Shown piece after piece: positions 49,798 to 60,623 of a stretch of 64,000 nt of DNA. Within the stretch, counting starts at the first letter, position 1, and the number at the start of each line of letters is the position of its first letter. The stretch is from NCBI RefSeq assembly GCF_002119405.1, contig NZ_MTBG01000013.1, positions 29,624 to 93,623 on the forward strand. The letters run 5' to 3'. The position numbers and the translations under genes are program-made. Source of the DNA: Pseudoruegeria sp. SK021. Its GTDB lineage: Bacteria > Pseudomonadota > Alphaproteobacteria > Rhodobacterales > Rhodobacteraceae. The notes under the pieces were generated by a model that worked only from the letters and a program-made list of their open reading frames with translations, did no database searches and was not told the origin of the DNA.

Positions 49798-50237
49798 GAG
49801 AGTGCCTGTCTCTGTTCGTTCTGCCCTGTCCGGTTGACCGGATCTGAGAATACGGTAGCGCATCTTCGGTGTCTGCGCCAGTAAAACAACGGGGACCGAT
49901 CGCCTTGGCCGAGGGCGAAAGCCCAGCAATCAGCGGCTTTTTGCGCAGATTGCGCTATGCGCGAATCAGGTCGGAAAATTTTGCCCAAATCACGGAAATA
50001 AAATGCTGACACAGGCCGATGATGGCCACCGCGCGACAATTCGAAGGAATTTCCTATAGTTACCGGGATATTCCACAACGATCGCTGCATGTGCGAAATT
50101 GTCGCCTAGAAACGCAACAATTCGGGCTATTTCCTGCTATGGTTGACGCTAGCGAAAGCCTTACTCGTGCTTAAACCTGTGAGGCAAGCGACACCCCTAC
50201 ATCTCTAGGCCACTCAGTTCGAAGGTACCAAATTCAT
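49798..50237. other. 440-bp divergent intergenic region (ftsW / VPLPA-CTERM gene)
   Basis: AT-richer than the flanking genes. It should contain promoters for ftsW (minus) and for the surface protein gene (plus). A TTGACG at 50143-50148, about 95 bp before the plus-strand start, is a possible -35 box, but the matching -10 is weak. An inverted run TTTGCGCAGATTGCGCTATG lies near 49939. Nothing firmer was seen. Confidence 0.35.
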
Positions 50238-51230
50238 ATGTCTTTCTCTCGCGTGTTTACCGGCTTGATTGCCGGCGTTGCCCTGTCCCCTGTTGCTTTC
50301 CCATTGGCCGCAAGTGCTGCCAGCATTGACATCAACACGATGGCAAATGGTTTCGGCGTTATCGCGCTGAACAGCTTTACCTCGACCAGCATCAATCACA
50401 TTGAAGGCCCGGTTTACGCAGGCGGCAATGCCTCCGGCACCAATTCCATGACGTTCAACGACAAGAACCTGTCAGATGTTGCCGTGGGCGATGTTACCGG
50501 TGCACTTGTCGTCGGTGGCGATTACAACGGTGACCTGAATTCCGGCGGATTTGGGTCCATCGTTGTCGGCGGCACCGTTAACGGTGACACATCGAACCTC
50601 ACTGTGCCTTTGACCACCGGTGCCACCATCGACACAGCCGGCGTCTCTGCGGCCTTCAACGCCACGGCGACAGCGTTGTCCGGAATGGGCGACTCCACCG
50701 GCGCGTCCTTCGACGGCGATCAAAACGCCCAATACAACTTCGTGTCCGGCGCCGCAGACGCGAACGGTCTGGCCGTTCTCAACCTGGATGAAACCGAGGC
50801 AGGCGCCTTCTTCACCGGCAGCAACGACCTGAAATTTGACATCGACGGTTCCGTGTCGACCTTCATCATCAACGTTGCGGGCAGTGCGTTCGACATCACC
50901 AAGTCGTTCAACAACAACGCTGGCGTTGAGAACATTATGTTCAACTTCTTTGAGGCGACCACCCTGTCGTTGAACAGCACGTGGAACACGTCCCTCATGG
51001 CGACGAATGCGACGCTGACAACCAACGTCGACGTTCGCGGCACATTCATCGTCGAAGACTTCGTCGCGACCAACTTCGAGGTCCGTCCGTTCCAGTCTAA
51101 CAGCGTCTTCACCGGCACCCTGCCTGCTGGCGAAATCGCCCCGGTTCCGTTGCCCGCTGCGCTGCCGCTGGCCCTGTCCGGCGTGATTGCTTTGGGCGCC
51201 CTGCGCCGCTCGCGTCGCAAGGCCGCCTGA
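50238..51230 (+). CDS. Choice-of-anchor A surface protein with VPLPA-CTERM sorting signal
   Basis: A 330-aa exported protein. The signal peptide covers about residues 1-28 (cleavage near ASAAS). The body is Asn/Thr/Gly-rich and low in Lys, Arg and Cys, with the choice-of-anchor A pattern (GFGVIALNSFTSTS, HIEGPVYAGGNASG, DVTGALVVGGDYNG). The C-terminus has VPLPAALPLALSGVIALGAL followed by RRSRRKAA, the VPLPA-CTERM sorting domain common in roseobacters that make exopolysaccharide. It is read opposite to the dcw genes around it and ends in a strong terminator. Such proteins are thought to be exported with matrix material. Confidence 0.88.
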   Translation: MSFSRVFTGLIAGVALSPVAFPLAASAASIDINTMANGFGVIALNSFTSTSINHIEGPVYAGGNASGTNSMTFNDKNLSDVAVGDVTGALVVGGDYNGDLNSGGFGSIVVGGTVNGDTSNLTVPLTTGATIDTAGVSAAFNATATALSGMGDSTGASFDGDQNAQYNFVSGAADANGLAVLNLDETEAGAFFTGSNDLKFDIDGSVSTFIINVAGSAFDITKSFNNNAGVENIMFNFFEATTLSLNSTWNTSLMATNATLTTNVDVRGTFIVEDFVATNFEVRPFQSNSVFTGTLPAGEIAPVPLPAALPLALSGVIALGALRRSRRKAA

Positions 51231-51267
51231 TCCGGCACGCCCCCATTCGGGGGCCGCATATAACGAC

Positions 51268-51295
51268 AAGGCCGGGGATTATCCCCGGCCTTTTT
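51268..51295 (+). terminator. Intrinsic terminator after the VPLPA-CTERM gene
   Basis: AAGGCCGGGG (51268-51277) pairs with CCCCGGCCTT (51283-51292) around a 5-nt loop and is followed by TTT. A smaller GCCCCC/GGGGGC hairpin precedes it at 51239-51254. Confidence 0.88.
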
Positions 51296-51324
51296 CGTAT
51301 GGGCAGACCGATCAGGCGGTGTGC

Positions 51325-51846
51325 TTAGTCGGGATAGGTGCCGCGCAGGGGGTAGTCGGCGCTGCGAACGAAGGCGATGCCTTTGGCCATCGCCGCCAGA
51401 TCGGGCCGCGCGAACGGCATGTTCGACTGATCGATCATGTTCAGCGCACCGCTTTGATCGACCACGAACAGCGCCGGTTCGGCAAAGGGCCAGCCCGGGT
51501 CGCTGTCCTTGCGCGACTGCGAGACATAAATGCCCAGCTCGATCATCTGCGCCGGGGTCAGGCCATAGCCCACAGGCAGGGTCAGCCCCAGCTCATCCAC
51601 GATCGCTTGCGCCTTGTCTTCGGGATCGGCGGAAACGGCCACGACCTCAACCCCGGCCGCGGCGAAGGTGGGCAGCAGCTCTTGCAGGCCGGTGAGGTAG
51701 GTGTGGCAGATCGGGCAATGTTTGCCGCGATAGACCACCACCATTTGCCAGTCGGGACTGCCGGTCCCCAAAGTCAGGTCGCCGCCGCCAAGGCGCGGGA
51801 CAGTCATGGCAGGAAGGGCAGTGCCCGCGGTCAGTTTCTTCGGCAT
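51325..51846 (-). CDS. Peroxiredoxin-like (AhpC/TSA, redoxin family) protein
   Basis: A 173-aa thioredoxin-fold protein. The active-site segment is VVYRGKHCPICHTYLTGLQ, a CPIC pair rather than the usual single peroxidatic Cys in PxxxTxxC. The VVAVSADPEDKAQ and FVVDQSGAL strands fit the redoxin family. It lies inside the dcw cluster, between murD and ftsW, convergent with the VPLPA-CTERM gene. It probably reduces peroxides or protein thiols. Confidence 0.85.
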   Translation of the reverse strand: MPKKLTAGTALPAMTVPRLGGGDLTLGTGSPDWQMVVVYRGKHCPICHTYLTGLQELLPTFAAAGVEVVAVSADPEDKAQAIVDELGLTLPVGYGLTPAQMIELGIYVSQSRKDSDPGWPFAEPALFVVDQSGALNMIDQSNMPFARPDLAAMAKGIAFVRSADYPLRGTYPD

Positions 51847-51933
51847 GATCGGTCCTTTGAAGATGATCTGAATTGCCTGCCGATGCTGTCACGGCGACCC
51901 GCTGGTCGCAAGGGGGGGGTCGGAAGGGAGGCA

Positions 51934-53352
51934 TCAGGCCCCGGGATCAGGCACCGCGTCCAGTCGCGCCACGATGGCCATGAAATCATCGCCGCGCTTC
52001 TCGAAGTTCGGATATTGGTCGAAACTGGCGGCGGCCGGGGCCAGAAGCACCGTATCGCCGGACTGGGCTTCGGCAGCGGCAAGGGCCACGGCGCGTTCCA
52101 TTGTCTCGCAGATCGAATAGGGGGTTTCGCCCAGTTGCAGCGCGAAATCCGGGGCGGAATGCCCGATCAAATAGGCCTTGGCGACCGCGCCCAGATGCGG
52201 CTCCAGCGCGGCGATGCCGCCATCCTTGCCCAAGCCACCGGCAATCCAGCGGATTTTGGCAAAGGCCTGAAGCGCTTGGGCGGCGCTGTCGACATTGGTG
52301 GCCTTGCTGTCATTGACGTAGGTGACCCCGTCCCGTTCCGCCACGATCTGGCTGCGATGGGGCAGCCCGCCGAAACTGGCGAAGCCTTGGGCGATGATCC
52401 GGGGCGACAGGCCGACGGCCCGCAGCGCAGCAAAGGCGGCGCAGGCGTTCTGGTGGTTGTGACGCCCCGGCAAACCCCGGATCGGGCGCAGATCAATGCT
52501 GGCCACCTGTTTGCCCTTGCGGGTTTCCGACAGGAACCCCTTATGGGCATGAACCGACCAGCCCGGTCCGGTCAGTTTGTGCTGCGCCGACACCCGGATG
52601 ACGCGCAGATCAGTCGGACCTTCGGCCAGTTGACCGGCCAGAAACCGGCCCTCGGCCTCATCCACGCCGATCACGGCCCGGTCCGGCCCGCCTTCGGCAA
52701 AGAGCCGCCGTTTGGCCGCGAAATAGCCGCCCAAGCCAGCATGGCGATCCAGATGGTCCAGTGTCAGATTGGTAAACACCGCCACATCCGGGGTCAGCGC
52801 CCGGGCCAGTTCGGTCTGGTACGAGGACAATTCCAGCACCACGAACGCCTCTTCACCGGGAGGATCGATGTCGAGCACGCCACGGCCAATATTGCCCGCC
52901 AGTTGGCTGGGCTTGCCGGCCTCCAGCAAGCAGTGATGGATCAAGGCAGAGGTGGTGGATTTGCCGTTCGACCCGGTCACGGCGATGACCCGGGGCACCA
53001 CCTCAAGCTGGTCCCAATCGGGGGCCGCGAAGGACTGAAAAAACAAACCGATGTCATTGTCCACCGGGACCCCAGCCGCAAAGGCCGCCGCCACCACCGG
53101 ATTGGGGGTCGGATAGAGATGCGGTATCCCCGGCGAGACGATCAGTGCGGCCACATCGCTGAACGCGTCCGGCTTGGTCAGATCGCGCAGGGTGTAGCCC
53201 TCGGACATGCCGCGCGCCCGGCCCTCTAGGCTGTCATCCCAGACCACGGGTTCCGCGCCGCCAGCCCGCAAGGCCCGGGCGGCGGTCAGGCCCGACCGGC
53301 CCAATCCAAGGACCGCAACGGTCCGACCGTCATATCCACGTACAGGGATCAT
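51934..53352 (-). CDS. murD: UDP-N-acetylmuramoylalanine--D-glutamate ligase MurD
   Basis: Adds D-Glu to the peptidoglycan precursor, 472 aa. N-terminal [20 protein letters not shown] loop [14 protein letters not shown], and [15 protein letters not shown] are typical. ATG 53352 gives [16 protein letters not shown]. It follows mraY by 58 bp. Confidence 0.96.
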   Translation of the reverse strand: MIPVRGYDGRTVAVLGLGRSGLTAARALRAGGAEPVVWDDSLEGRARGMSEGYTLRDLTKPDAFSDVAALIVSPGIPHLYPTPNPVVAAAFAAGVPVDNDIGLFFQSFAAPDWDQLEVVPRVIAVTGSNGKSTTSALIHHCLLEAGKPSQLAGNIGRGVLDIDPPGEEAFVVLELSSYQTELARALTPDVAVFTNLTLDHLDRHAGLGGYFAAKRRLFAEGGPDRAVIGVDEAEGRFLAGQLAEGPTDLRVIRVSAQHKLTGPGWSVHAHKGFLSETRKGKQVASIDLRPIRGLPGRHNHQNACAAFAALRAVGLSPRIIAQGFASFGGLPHRSQIVAERDGVTYVNDSKATNVDSAAQALQAFAKIRWIAGGLGKDGGIAALEPHLGAVAKAYLIGHSAPDFALQLGETPYSICETMERAVALAAAEAQSGDTVLLAPAAASFDQYPNFEKRGDDFMAIVARLDAVPDPGA

Positions 53353-53410
53353 CGCAGCCCTCCTTCAGGCCGGATCAGCAGCGGGGCAGCGGCGCCGCCC
53401 CGCCAGCCAA

Positions 53411-54496
53411 TCACCGAATTTTCAGCGTGGCCAGACCAATCAACGCCAAGATCAGCGAGATGATCCAGAATCGGATCACGATCTGTGGCTCGGCCCAGCC
53501 TTTTTTCTCAAAATGGTGGTGAATCGGGGCCATCAGAAAGACCCGTTTGCCGGTGCGTTTGAAATAGGCGACCTGAATGATCACCGACAGGGCCTCCACC
53601 ACGAACAGGCCGCCGACGATGGCCAGCACGATCTCGTGCTTGGTGGCGACCGCGATGGCCCCAAGCGCCCCGCCCAAGGCCAGTGATCCGGTATCGCCCA
53701 TGAAGACGGCGGCGGGCGGTGCGTTGTACCACAAGAAACCCAAGCCCCCGCCAACCAGCCCGGCCACGAAGATCAGGATCTCGCCGGTGCCGGGCACGTA
53801 ATGCACGTCCAGATATTCCGAGAAGTCGATCCGCCCCACCGCATAGGCGATAACGCCCAATGCCGAGGCCGCGATCATCACCGGCATGATCGCCAGCCCG
53901 TCCAGCCCGTCGGTCAGGTTCACCGCATTTGCGGCCCCGACGATCACCAGCATGGCGAATGGCACGAACAGAATGCCCAGATCGATCAGCACGTTCTTAA
54001 AAACCGGCACGGCCAATTCGTTGGTCAGTTCAGCCGGGTGGAAATGCGCCGCCCACAGGGCAGCCACCGCCGAGATTGCAAGGCCGAGTGCCATTCGGGT
54101 CCGGCCAGAGACGCCTTTGTGGTTGTTCTTGCTGACCTTGGCATAATCATCGGCAAAGCCAATGGCGCCGAAGGCCATGGTGACGATCAGCACCATCCAG
54201 ATATAGGGGTTGTCGAGCCGCGCCCAAAGCAGGGTCGACACCACCACCGCCCCAAGGATCAGCACGCCGCCCATGGTGGGGGTGCCGGCCTTGGTGACCA
54301 GATGGCTTTGGGGTCCGTCCTCGCGGATCGGCTGACCGAACCGCTGACGCTTGCGCAGCAGGTTGATCAGTGGGCGACCAAACAGGAAGCCAAACACCAG
54401 CGCCGTGAAGAACGCCGCCCCGGCCCGAAATGTGATGTAACGAAACAGGTTGAAAACGTCGCCGCCATCAGAGAAGGCGGTCAGCCAGTAGAACAT
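53411..54496 (-). CDS. mraY: Phospho-MurNAc-pentapeptide translocase MraY
   Basis: Inner membrane enzyme that makes lipid I, 361 aa, about ten membrane helices. Landmarks are [29 protein letters not shown] (catalytic Asp pair), [10 protein letters not shown] and [12 protein letters not shown]. Its start overlaps the end of murF by 16 bp. Confidence 0.97.
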   Translation of the reverse strand: MFYWLTAFSDGGDVFNLFRYITFRAGAAFFTALVFGFLFGRPLINLLRKRQRFGQPIREDGPQSHLVTKAGTPTMGGVLILGAVVVSTLLWARLDNPYIWMVLIVTMAFGAIGFADDYAKVSKNNHKGVSGRTRMALGLAISAVAALWAAHFHPAELTNELAVPVFKNVLIDLGILFVPFAMLVIVGAANAVNLTDGLDGLAIMPVMIAASALGVIAYAVGRIDFSEYLDVHYVPGTGEILIFVAGLVGGGLGFLWYNAPPAAVFMGDTGSLALGGALGAIAVATKHEIVLAIVGGLFVVEALSVIIQVAYFKRTGKRVFLMAPIHHHFEKKGWAEPQIVIRFWIISLILALIGLATLKIR

Positions 54497-55920
54497 TCCC
54501 CGGGTCCTTGTAAGTTGTCGTCAGGCCGATGGCCCATTTTCGTGAGGGCGTCAACGACCAGACGCAGCTTTGAGCCCAAAGAGCCCTTAACCAGCACCGT
54601 ATCGCCCGGCCCGACCAGTTGTGTGACCTGTGCGGCCAGATCGACGGCTTGCGGTGCCCAGAGGCCGCGCTGTGCAGCAGGCAAGGCCTGCCAAAGGTGG
54701 TGCATCCGGGGTCCAACGCAATGGACCCGGGCAATGGCGGCCATCGCCGGATGCGACGCCAGACCGCGGTGCAGGGCATCCTCGTCCGGGCCCAGTTCCA
54801 GCATGTCCCCCAGCACGGCGATGCGATCCCCGGTGGGGGTGCAAGCGGCCAGCACATCAAGGGCGGCAGCGATGGAAGTGGGGTTTGCGTTATAGGCGTC
54901 GTCCAGCAGATCGAACGTCGCGCCGCCGTCGGGACCAAGGGGAAAGGAGGCCCGGGTGCCGCGCCCTTCCGGCGGGGTCCAGTCACGCAGCGCTGCCGCC
55001 GCCTGAACCGGATCGCCGCCAAGGGCCGCCACCGCCGCGAGGGCGGCCAAGGCGTTCATGGCGAAATGCCGCCCCGGCGTGGATAGGGTGAAGCTGAGCG
55101 GCGCCCCGTTCAGCGCCGCCTCGACCGCCGTTGCGTCCGGGGTGACCGTGGCGCGGATCAACCGGGCCTGCGCGGCGGCATCGGCGCCAAAAACCACCAC
55201 ATGATCGGTTGCCGCGCCTGCGGCTTCGGTCAGAATCGGGCTGGTCTGAAGATCGCCATTCACAATGGCGGTGCCGCCGGACATCAGGCCGGAAAAGATG
55301 CTGGCCTTTTCGCGGGCGATGCCCGCCAGATCGTCGAAAGCGGCCAAATGCGCCGGGGCGACGATGGTTACCACCGCGACATCGGGCTGGGCCAATTCTG
55401 CCAGCGGCGCGATTTCGCCGGGATGGTTCATGCCGATCTCGATCACCGCAAAATCGGCATCCTCGGGGCAGCGGGCCAGCGTCAGGGGCACCCCCCAATG
55501 GTTGTTAAAGCTCTTTTCGGCGGCGTGGACCCGGCCTTGCGGAGCCAAAGCGGTGCGCAGCATTTCCTTGGTCGAGGTCTTGCCCACCGACCCGGTAATC
55601 GCCACGACCTTTGCCTGCGTGCGGGCGCGGGCGGCGCGGGCCAGATCTTCGAGGCCGTGCAGCACATCGCCGACCACCAGCAGCGGCGCATCGGGCGGCA
55701 GGCCCTCGGGCACCCGCGACACGAGCGCCGCCCCGGCCCCGGCCCGCAACGCATCAGCCACGAAATCATGGCCGTCCCGTTGATCGGTCAGGGCGACGAA
55801 CAGATCGCCGGGTTGCAGGCTGCGGGTATCAATCGACAAGCCGTCGACCTGCCACGCGGTGGTGGCATGGCCACCGGTGGCCGCGACGGCCGCCGCCGAG
55901 GTCCAAAGCGGCGCGCTCAT
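54481..55920 (-). CDS. murF: UDP-MurNAc-tripeptide--D-Ala-D-Ala ligase MurF
   Basis: Adds D-Ala-D-Ala to complete the pentapeptide, 479 aa. The ATP loop is [15 protein letters not shown], followed by [10 protein letters not shown], and [11 protein letters not shown] is the Mg-binding region. [10 protein letters not shown] is also typical. It overlaps the murE stop by 4 bp and mraY by 16 bp. Confidence 0.96.
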   Translation of the reverse strand: MSAPLWTSAAAVAATGGHATTAWQVDGLSIDTRSLQPGDLFVALTDQRDGHDFVADALRAGAGAALVSRVPEGLPPDAPLLVVGDVLHGLEDLARAARARTQAKVVAITGSVGKTSTKEMLRTALAPQGRVHAAEKSFNNHWGVPLTLARCPEDADFAVIEIGMNHPGEIAPLAELAQPDVAVVTIVAPAHLAAFDDLAGIAREKASIFSGLMSGGTAIVNGDLQTSPILTEAAGAATDHVVVFGADAAAQARLIRATVTPDATAVEAALNGAPLSFTLSTPGRHFAMNALAALAAVAALGGDPVQAAAALRDWTPPEGRGTRASFPLGPDGGATFDLLDDAYNANPTSIAAALDVLAACTPTGDRIAVLGDMLELGPDEDALHRGLASHPAMAAIARVHCVGPRMHHLWQALPAAQRGLWAPQAVDLAAQVTQLVGPGDTVLVKGSLGSKLRLVVDALTKMGHRPDDNLQGPGECSTG

Positions 55921-57413
55921 GTCCAGCGCCCTTCCAGCGCGGCGACCGCGACGCTGGCCTGTTCCACATCATCAAACGGAAAGATTGCATCGCCGATGGT
56001 CTGGCCGGTCTCATGGCCCTTGCCCGCAATCAGCAAGGCATCGCCCGTCCCCAGCGCATCGACGCCGCGCAAGATTGCCTCGGCCCGGTCGGCCACATCG
56101 CTGGCCTCGGGACAGCCTTGGCGTACCATTTCGCGGATCGTTGCCGGGGTCTCGGAGCGAGGATTGTCATCGGTTACGATCACCACATCGGCAAATTCAG
56201 CGGCAGCCTTGCCCATCAGCACCCGTTTGCCGGTGTCGCGGTCGCCCCCGGCCCCAAACACGATGACCAGCCGCCCCATCACATGCGGGCGCAAAGCCTG
56301 AAGCGCCGTGGCGATGGCATCAGGCGTATGGGCGTAATCGACAAACACCGTCGCGCCATTGGCGCGGGTTGCGGCCAGTTCCATCCTGCCATGCACCGTG
56401 GTCAGAAGCTTGAGCCGCGAGAACACCTCGTCCGGGTCTTCGCCGCCCGCGATCACCAACCCCGCCGCCATCAAGGCATTCGCCCCCTGAAAGCCGCCGA
56501 TCAGCCCCAGCCGGGCCTGATAGGGCCGCCCCTGCCACGAAAAGCGCAGGTCCTGCCCGCTGGCATCATAGCGTTGGCCTTCGATGCGCAGGGCCGCGTC
56601 CGGGTGGCGGCCAATGCCGATCACCTCTTGTCCACGTTCCTCGGCCAGATCCGCCAGCATCCGGCCTTTTGGGTCATCCAGATTGGTGACCACGATGGCG
56701 TCTTCGGACAGGATGCGGTCGAACAGACCGTATTTCGCCGCCAGATAGGCTTCGAAGGTGTGATGATAATCCAGATGGTCCTGACTGAAATTGGTGAAGC
56801 CGGCCGCCGCCAGCCGCACCCCATCCAGACGCTTTTGATCCAGCCCGTGCGACGAGGCTTCCATCGCCAGATGGGTGACGCCGTTGCGGGCCATGGCGGC
56901 CAGATGGCGATGCAGGGTGATCTGGTCCGGTGTGGTGTGATGCAGCGGCGCGGCGTAGGCCCCCTCAATTCCGGTGGTTCCCAAATTCACCGCGTCCCGG
57001 CCCAGCAGGGTCCACAGTTGACGGGCGAAACTGGTGACTGAGGTCTTGCCATTGGTGCCGGTCACCGCAACGCAGGTTTCCGGTTGCGCCCCGAACCACA
57101 GCGCCGCGGCATAGGACAGGGTCTGGCGCGGGTCCTCGGCGATGACCACCGGAACCGGCGCGGCCTGTACCGCTTCAGCGGCAATTTTCGCGCCATCGCG
57201 GTCAGTCAAAATAGCAGCGCATCCCATCCGCAAGGCATAGGTCACGAATTCCGCGCCATGCACCTTGCTGCCCGGTAGGGCCGCAAACAGAAAGCCCGGC
57301 TTGACCGACCGGCTGTCAATGGCCAGCCCGGTGATCTTGGTCTCACCGCCCGAATGGGGATGCAGACCAAGCTCTGTCATCGTGCGCGCCGCCTGATCGG
57401 TATCCATACCCAT
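55917..57413 (-). CDS. murE: UDP-MurNAc-L-Ala-D-Glu--meso-diaminopimelate ligase MurE
   Basis: Adds the third amino acid of the stem peptide, 498 aa. The ATP loop is VTGTNGKTSVTSFAR, and the segment DDNPRSE carries the DNPR motif that marks use of meso-diaminopimelate. ATG 57413 was used; ATG at 57407 is also possible. It follows ftsI by 12 bp and overlaps murF by 4 bp. Confidence 0.96.
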   Translation of the reverse strand: MGMDTDQAARTMTELGLHPHSGGETKITGLAIDSRSVKPGFLFAALPGSKVHGAEFVTYALRMGCAAILTDRDGAKIAAEAVQAAPVPVVIAEDPRQTLSYAAALWFGAQPETCVAVTGTNGKTSVTSFARQLWTLLGRDAVNLGTTGIEGAYAAPLHHTTPDQITLHRHLAAMARNGVTHLAMEASSHGLDQKRLDGVRLAAAGFTNFSQDHLDYHHTFEAYLAAKYGLFDRILSEDAIVVTNLDDPKGRMLADLAEERGQEVIGIGRHPDAALRIEGQRYDASGQDLRFSWQGRPYQARLGLIGGFQGANALMAAGLVIAGGEDPDEVFSRLKLLTTVHGRMELAATRANGATVFVDYAHTPDAIATALQALRPHVMGRLVIVFGAGGDRDTGKRVLMGKAAAEFADVVIVTDDNPRSETPATIREMVRQGCPEASDVADRAEAILRGVDALGTGDALLIAGKGHETGQTIGDAIFPFDDVEQASVAVAALEGRWT

Positions 57414-57425
57414 GTTCCTGTTCTG

Positions 57426-59258
57426 TCATCCGCCGTTCCGTGCTTCTCGTACCCCGATTGCGGCCAAGGGTTCAATCTCGGGACGGACCCCCAGCAACGG
57501 CGCGACGCGGCGGATCATTTCAGCGGTGACCGGAACAGCCGTCCAACCGGCAGTCCGGCGCGGGATCGACCCGGTGGTTTCGACGCCTTCATCAAGGGTC
57601 AGCACAAAGACGTATTTCGGATCATGGGCCGGAAACACCCCGGCAAAGGTGGCCAGAACCTTGTCGCGGTAATAGCCGCCATTTGGTTTTGGCTTGTCAG
57701 CCGAGCCGGTTTTGCCCGCAACGGCATAACCTTTGACATCGCCAAAGGACGCGGTGCCTTTTTCCACGACCTCGCGCAGCATCTTGCGGGCCGCCAGCGA
57801 GGTGCTTGGTGTCACCACCCGAGGTCCGATGACCATGCCTTCTTGCTTCAGAAGGGTCGGGTTAATCCGGGTGCCGCCATTCAGCAGCGACGCATAGGCC
57901 GTTGCCAGATGCACCGGGCTGGTGGAAATGCCGTGACCGTAAGAAATGGTCATGGTGGCGATGTCGTTCCAGCGGGCAGGCAGGAGCGGACGGCCTGACG
58001 GCGCCTCGGACAGTTCAACCTGTGTCGCTTCCAGAAAACCCAGACTGTCAAGGAACTGGCGCTGGTTGTCACTGCCGACCTGAAGCGCGATCCGGGCCGT
58101 GCCGATGTTCGACGACTTCACGATCACCTTGCTGACCGACAGGGATGGTCCGTAATCATGGAAATCGCGGATCCGGTACTTGCCCCATGTCAGCGGGCCC
58201 TTGGTGTCGATCATCGTCTCAGGATTGACCAGCCCCATATCCAGCGCTTGGGCCACGGTGAAAATCTTAAACACCGATCCCAGTTCATAGACCCCTTGCA
58301 CGGCCCGGTTAAACAGCGGGCTATCGGCCTGATCGCCCGAAGTCAGCACCTGCGGCCGGTCGTTGGGATCGAAGTCGGGCAGCGACACCATCGAGACGAT
58401 CTCGCCGGTATGCACATCCATCAGAACCGCGCTGGCCCCTTTGGCGTTAAACAAGGTCATGCCGCCCGCCAGCACTTCGCGCATCGCCGACTGCACGGTC
58501 ACGTCGATGGACAGAACCAGCGGATCATCCAGTTGCGCCGGATCCCGCAACCGTTCGTCGAAGGCCTTTTCAACACCGGCCACGCCGATTACCTCGGCGG
58601 CGCTGACCCCTTCATCCCCAAAGCTGGCGCCGCCAAGAATATGGGCGGCGAGCCGTCCGTTGGGATAAATCCGCATGTCACGACCGGCAAACAACAGCCC
58701 CGGATCGCCGATATCATGGACCTGTTGGATCTGCTCGGGCGACAGGGTCTTGCGAATCCAGACGAATTTTCGCGACCCAGACAGTTGAGCCAATAGCGCA
58801 GGGGCATCAAGATCGGGGAAAATCCGGGCCAGTTCGCGCACCGCACCGGGCTTGTCCACCATGTCTTGTGGATGGGCATACAGCGCTTCTGTCGTCAGGT
58901 TGGTCGCCAGAACCCGGCCACGCCGGTCAAGGATATCGGCCCGCGCACCATTGATCGCCATCGCGGCCCCGGCGCTGCGCGGCTCTTCCGGCATTGAGGT
59001 CGCCAAGGCCCCCATGCGCACCCCGACAACGGTAAAGGCAGCGACGAAAAACAGCCCCATGACCAGCAACCGCCCCTCGGATTGCAAGCGCGAGCGGTCG
59101 CGCATCGCCTCGTGACGGCGGTGCAGGTTTTCCCGTTCAATCAGGTCGGGGTTCTCGCCCCGCTCCCGGGCGCGCAGAACCGCCGCAAGCGGACGCAACG
59201 GCCGGCGGGGCGGCGTGTGCGGGACAGACGGATCCTGTGGGTCGTGTGGCGCGGTCAT
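57426..59258 (-). CDS. ftsI: Septal peptidoglycan transpeptidase FtsI (PBP3)
   Basis: Bitopic class B penicillin-binding protein of 610 aa. A cytoplasmic tail of about 62 residues is followed by one membrane helix (LLVMGLFFVAAFTVVGV). The transpeptidase domain has SVFK (catalytic Ser, in YELGSVFKIFT), SSN and KTGS. It pairs with FtsW. Its start overlaps the ftsL stop by 4 bp. Confidence 0.96.
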   Translation of the reverse strand: MTAPHDPQDPSVPHTPPRRPLRPLAAVLRARERGENPDLIERENLHRRHEAMRDRSRLQSEGRLLVMGLFFVAAFTVVGVRMGALATSMPEEPRSAGAAMAINGARADILDRRGRVLATNLTTEALYAHPQDMVDKPGAVRELARIFPDLDAPALLAQLSGSRKFVWIRKTLSPEQIQQVHDIGDPGLLFAGRDMRIYPNGRLAAHILGGASFGDEGVSAAEVIGVAGVEKAFDERLRDPAQLDDPLVLSIDVTVQSAMREVLAGGMTLFNAKGASAVLMDVHTGEIVSMVSLPDFDPNDRPQVLTSGDQADSPLFNRAVQGVYELGSVFKIFTVAQALDMGLVNPETMIDTKGPLTWGKYRIRDFHDYGPSLSVSKVIVKSSNIGTARIALQVGSDNQRQFLDSLGFLEATQVELSEAPSGRPLLPARWNDIATMTISYGHGISTSPVHLATAYASLLNGGTRINPTLLKQEGMVIGPRVVTPSTSLAARKMLREVVEKGTASFGDVKGYAVAGKTGSADKPKPNGGYYRDKVLATFAGVFPAHDPKYVFVLTLDEGVETTGSIPRRTAGWTAVPVTAEMIRRVAPLLGVRPEIEPLAAIGVREARNGG

Positions 59259-59635
59259 TGGGCGGCTCCGGTCAGAAGCGTTTCGGCTTGGCTAACCGGC
59301 AGAATTCCTTCGATCAGGGTCTGGCCGTCAACCATTTGGGGAATTGCGCGCGGCGGGAAGGCCACCTGTTCCAGCCGTCCGAAATGGTCTGGGGTCATCG
59401 GCAGCAATTGCAGCGTCTCGAAATTCAACGAGGTCAGTTCGCGCAGCCGTTCAGGCCGGTTCAGGTAGGCCCATTCGGCACGCAGAACGCTCAACTGTTC
59501 GCGCAACCTGCCGATTTCACTTTGGATGCGCCGCTGTTCGGCAATGGTTTCGCGGGTATGATAGTTTTCCTGATAGGCCCAAAACGCCAATGCAAGCACC
59601 GCAGCACCAAGGAAGAAGCTGAAAAACAGGCGCAT
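59255..59635 (-). CDS. ftsL: Cell division protein FtsL
   Basis: Short bitopic divisome protein, 126 aa. A membrane helix at residues about 4-20 (FFSFFLGAAVLALAFWAY) precedes a leucine-zipper-like coiled coil (about 30-65, IGRLREQLSVLRAEWAYL). Its position between rsmH (4 bp) and ftsI is conserved and supports the call, as the sequence itself is weakly conserved. Confidence 0.9.
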   Translation of the reverse strand: MRLFFSFFLGAAVLALAFWAYQENYHTRETIAEQRRIQSEIGRLREQLSVLRAEWAYLNRPERLRELTSLNFETLQLLPMTPDHFGRLEQVAFPPRAIPQMVDGQTLIEGILPVSQAETLLTGAAQ

Positions 59636-59639
59636 CTCT

Positions 59640-60620
59640 CTAGTCCTTCAATGCGAGCCCGGGCAGGCCCAGGCCCGTGCGGTCTGCGGGTTTTGGGGCC
59701 GCATCCGTACGAATCGCCAGACGCAACCGCGCGGATCGGGCCCGTGAGTTGCGATCAAGCTCGTCCGCATCGGCGGCGATGGCCCCGCCTTTCGGCAGGG
59801 TAAATTGCGGAATCTCTTCGACGGCTTCCGGCGCAAAGCGGTTGGCGCGTGCGGCGCGGCCCGCGCGATCCTGAAGAAAGCGTTTGACCACCCGGTCCTC
59901 GCTGGAATGGAAGGTGACCACGGCGAGTTTCCCGCCCGGAACCAGCGCGCGCTCTGCGGCCTCTAATCCGGCGATCAGTTGGCGGAACTCATCATTGACG
60001 GCAATGCGCAGGGCCTGAAACGACCGGGTCGCCGGATGACTTTGATCTGGGCGGGCGCGGGGAAGACAGGTGGCAATGACCGCCACCAGATCTGCCGTGG
60101 TGGTCAGCGGGGCGACCGCGCGGGCGGCAACAATCGCCTTGGCAATCCGCCGTGAGGCGCGTTCTTCACCATATTGGAACAGGATATCGGCCAGAACGGC
60201 CTCGGACGCGGTGTTGACCAGATCGGCAGCCGATGGCCCGTTCTGACTCATCCGCATGTCCAGCGGGCCATCGCGCAGGAACGAAAAGCCGCGCTCGGCC
60301 CGGTCAAGCTGCATCGACGACACGCCCAGATCCAGCACCACCCCGTCGAGCGGGCCATCGGCCAAAACATCAAGCGCAGAAAAGACCCCGGGCTTCAGGA
60401 TCAGACGGTCGCCCCATTGGGCGGCCAGCGGCGCGGCCATTTCAATCGCCAACGGATCACGATCGACACCAATCACCCGGTCCGCGCCAGCCTCAAGCAA
60501 GCCTTTGGCATAGCCCCCTGCCCCGAAGGTGCCATCCAGCCAGACGCCGGACACGGGAGCAACCGCGCGCAGAAGCGGCGCCAGCAAGACGGGAATATGG
60601 GGGGGATCACCGGCGGACAT
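59640..60620 (-). CDS. rsmH: 16S rRNA m4C1402 methyltransferase RsmH (MraW)
   Basis: SAM-dependent methyltransferase of 326 aa. The family start [13 protein letters not shown], the SAM loop [29 protein letters not shown] and [10 protein letters not shown] are all present. It lies 3 bp after mraZ and 4 bp before ftsL. Confidence 0.96.
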   Translation of the reverse strand: MSAGDPPHIPVLLAPLLRAVAPVSGVWLDGTFGAGGYAKGLLEAGADRVIGVDRDPLAIEMAAPLAAQWGDRLILKPGVFSALDVLADGPLDGVVLDLGVSSMQLDRAERGFSFLRDGPLDMRMSQNGPSAADLVNTASEAVLADILFQYGEERASRRIAKAIVAARAVAPLTTTADLVAVIATCLPRARPDQSHPATRSFQALRIAVNDEFRQLIAGLEAAERALVPGGKLAVVTFHSSEDRVVKRFLQDRAGRAARANRFAPEAVEEIPQFTLPKGGAIAADADELDRNSRARSARLRLAIRTDAAPKPADRTGLGLPGLALKD

Positions 60621-60623
60621 CGC

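Noticed and set aside
51187..53229. A 680-codon plus-strand frame opposite murD
   Set aside because: Antisense shadow of murD and the peroxiredoxin gene, with composition typical of such shadows (rich in Arg, Gly, His).
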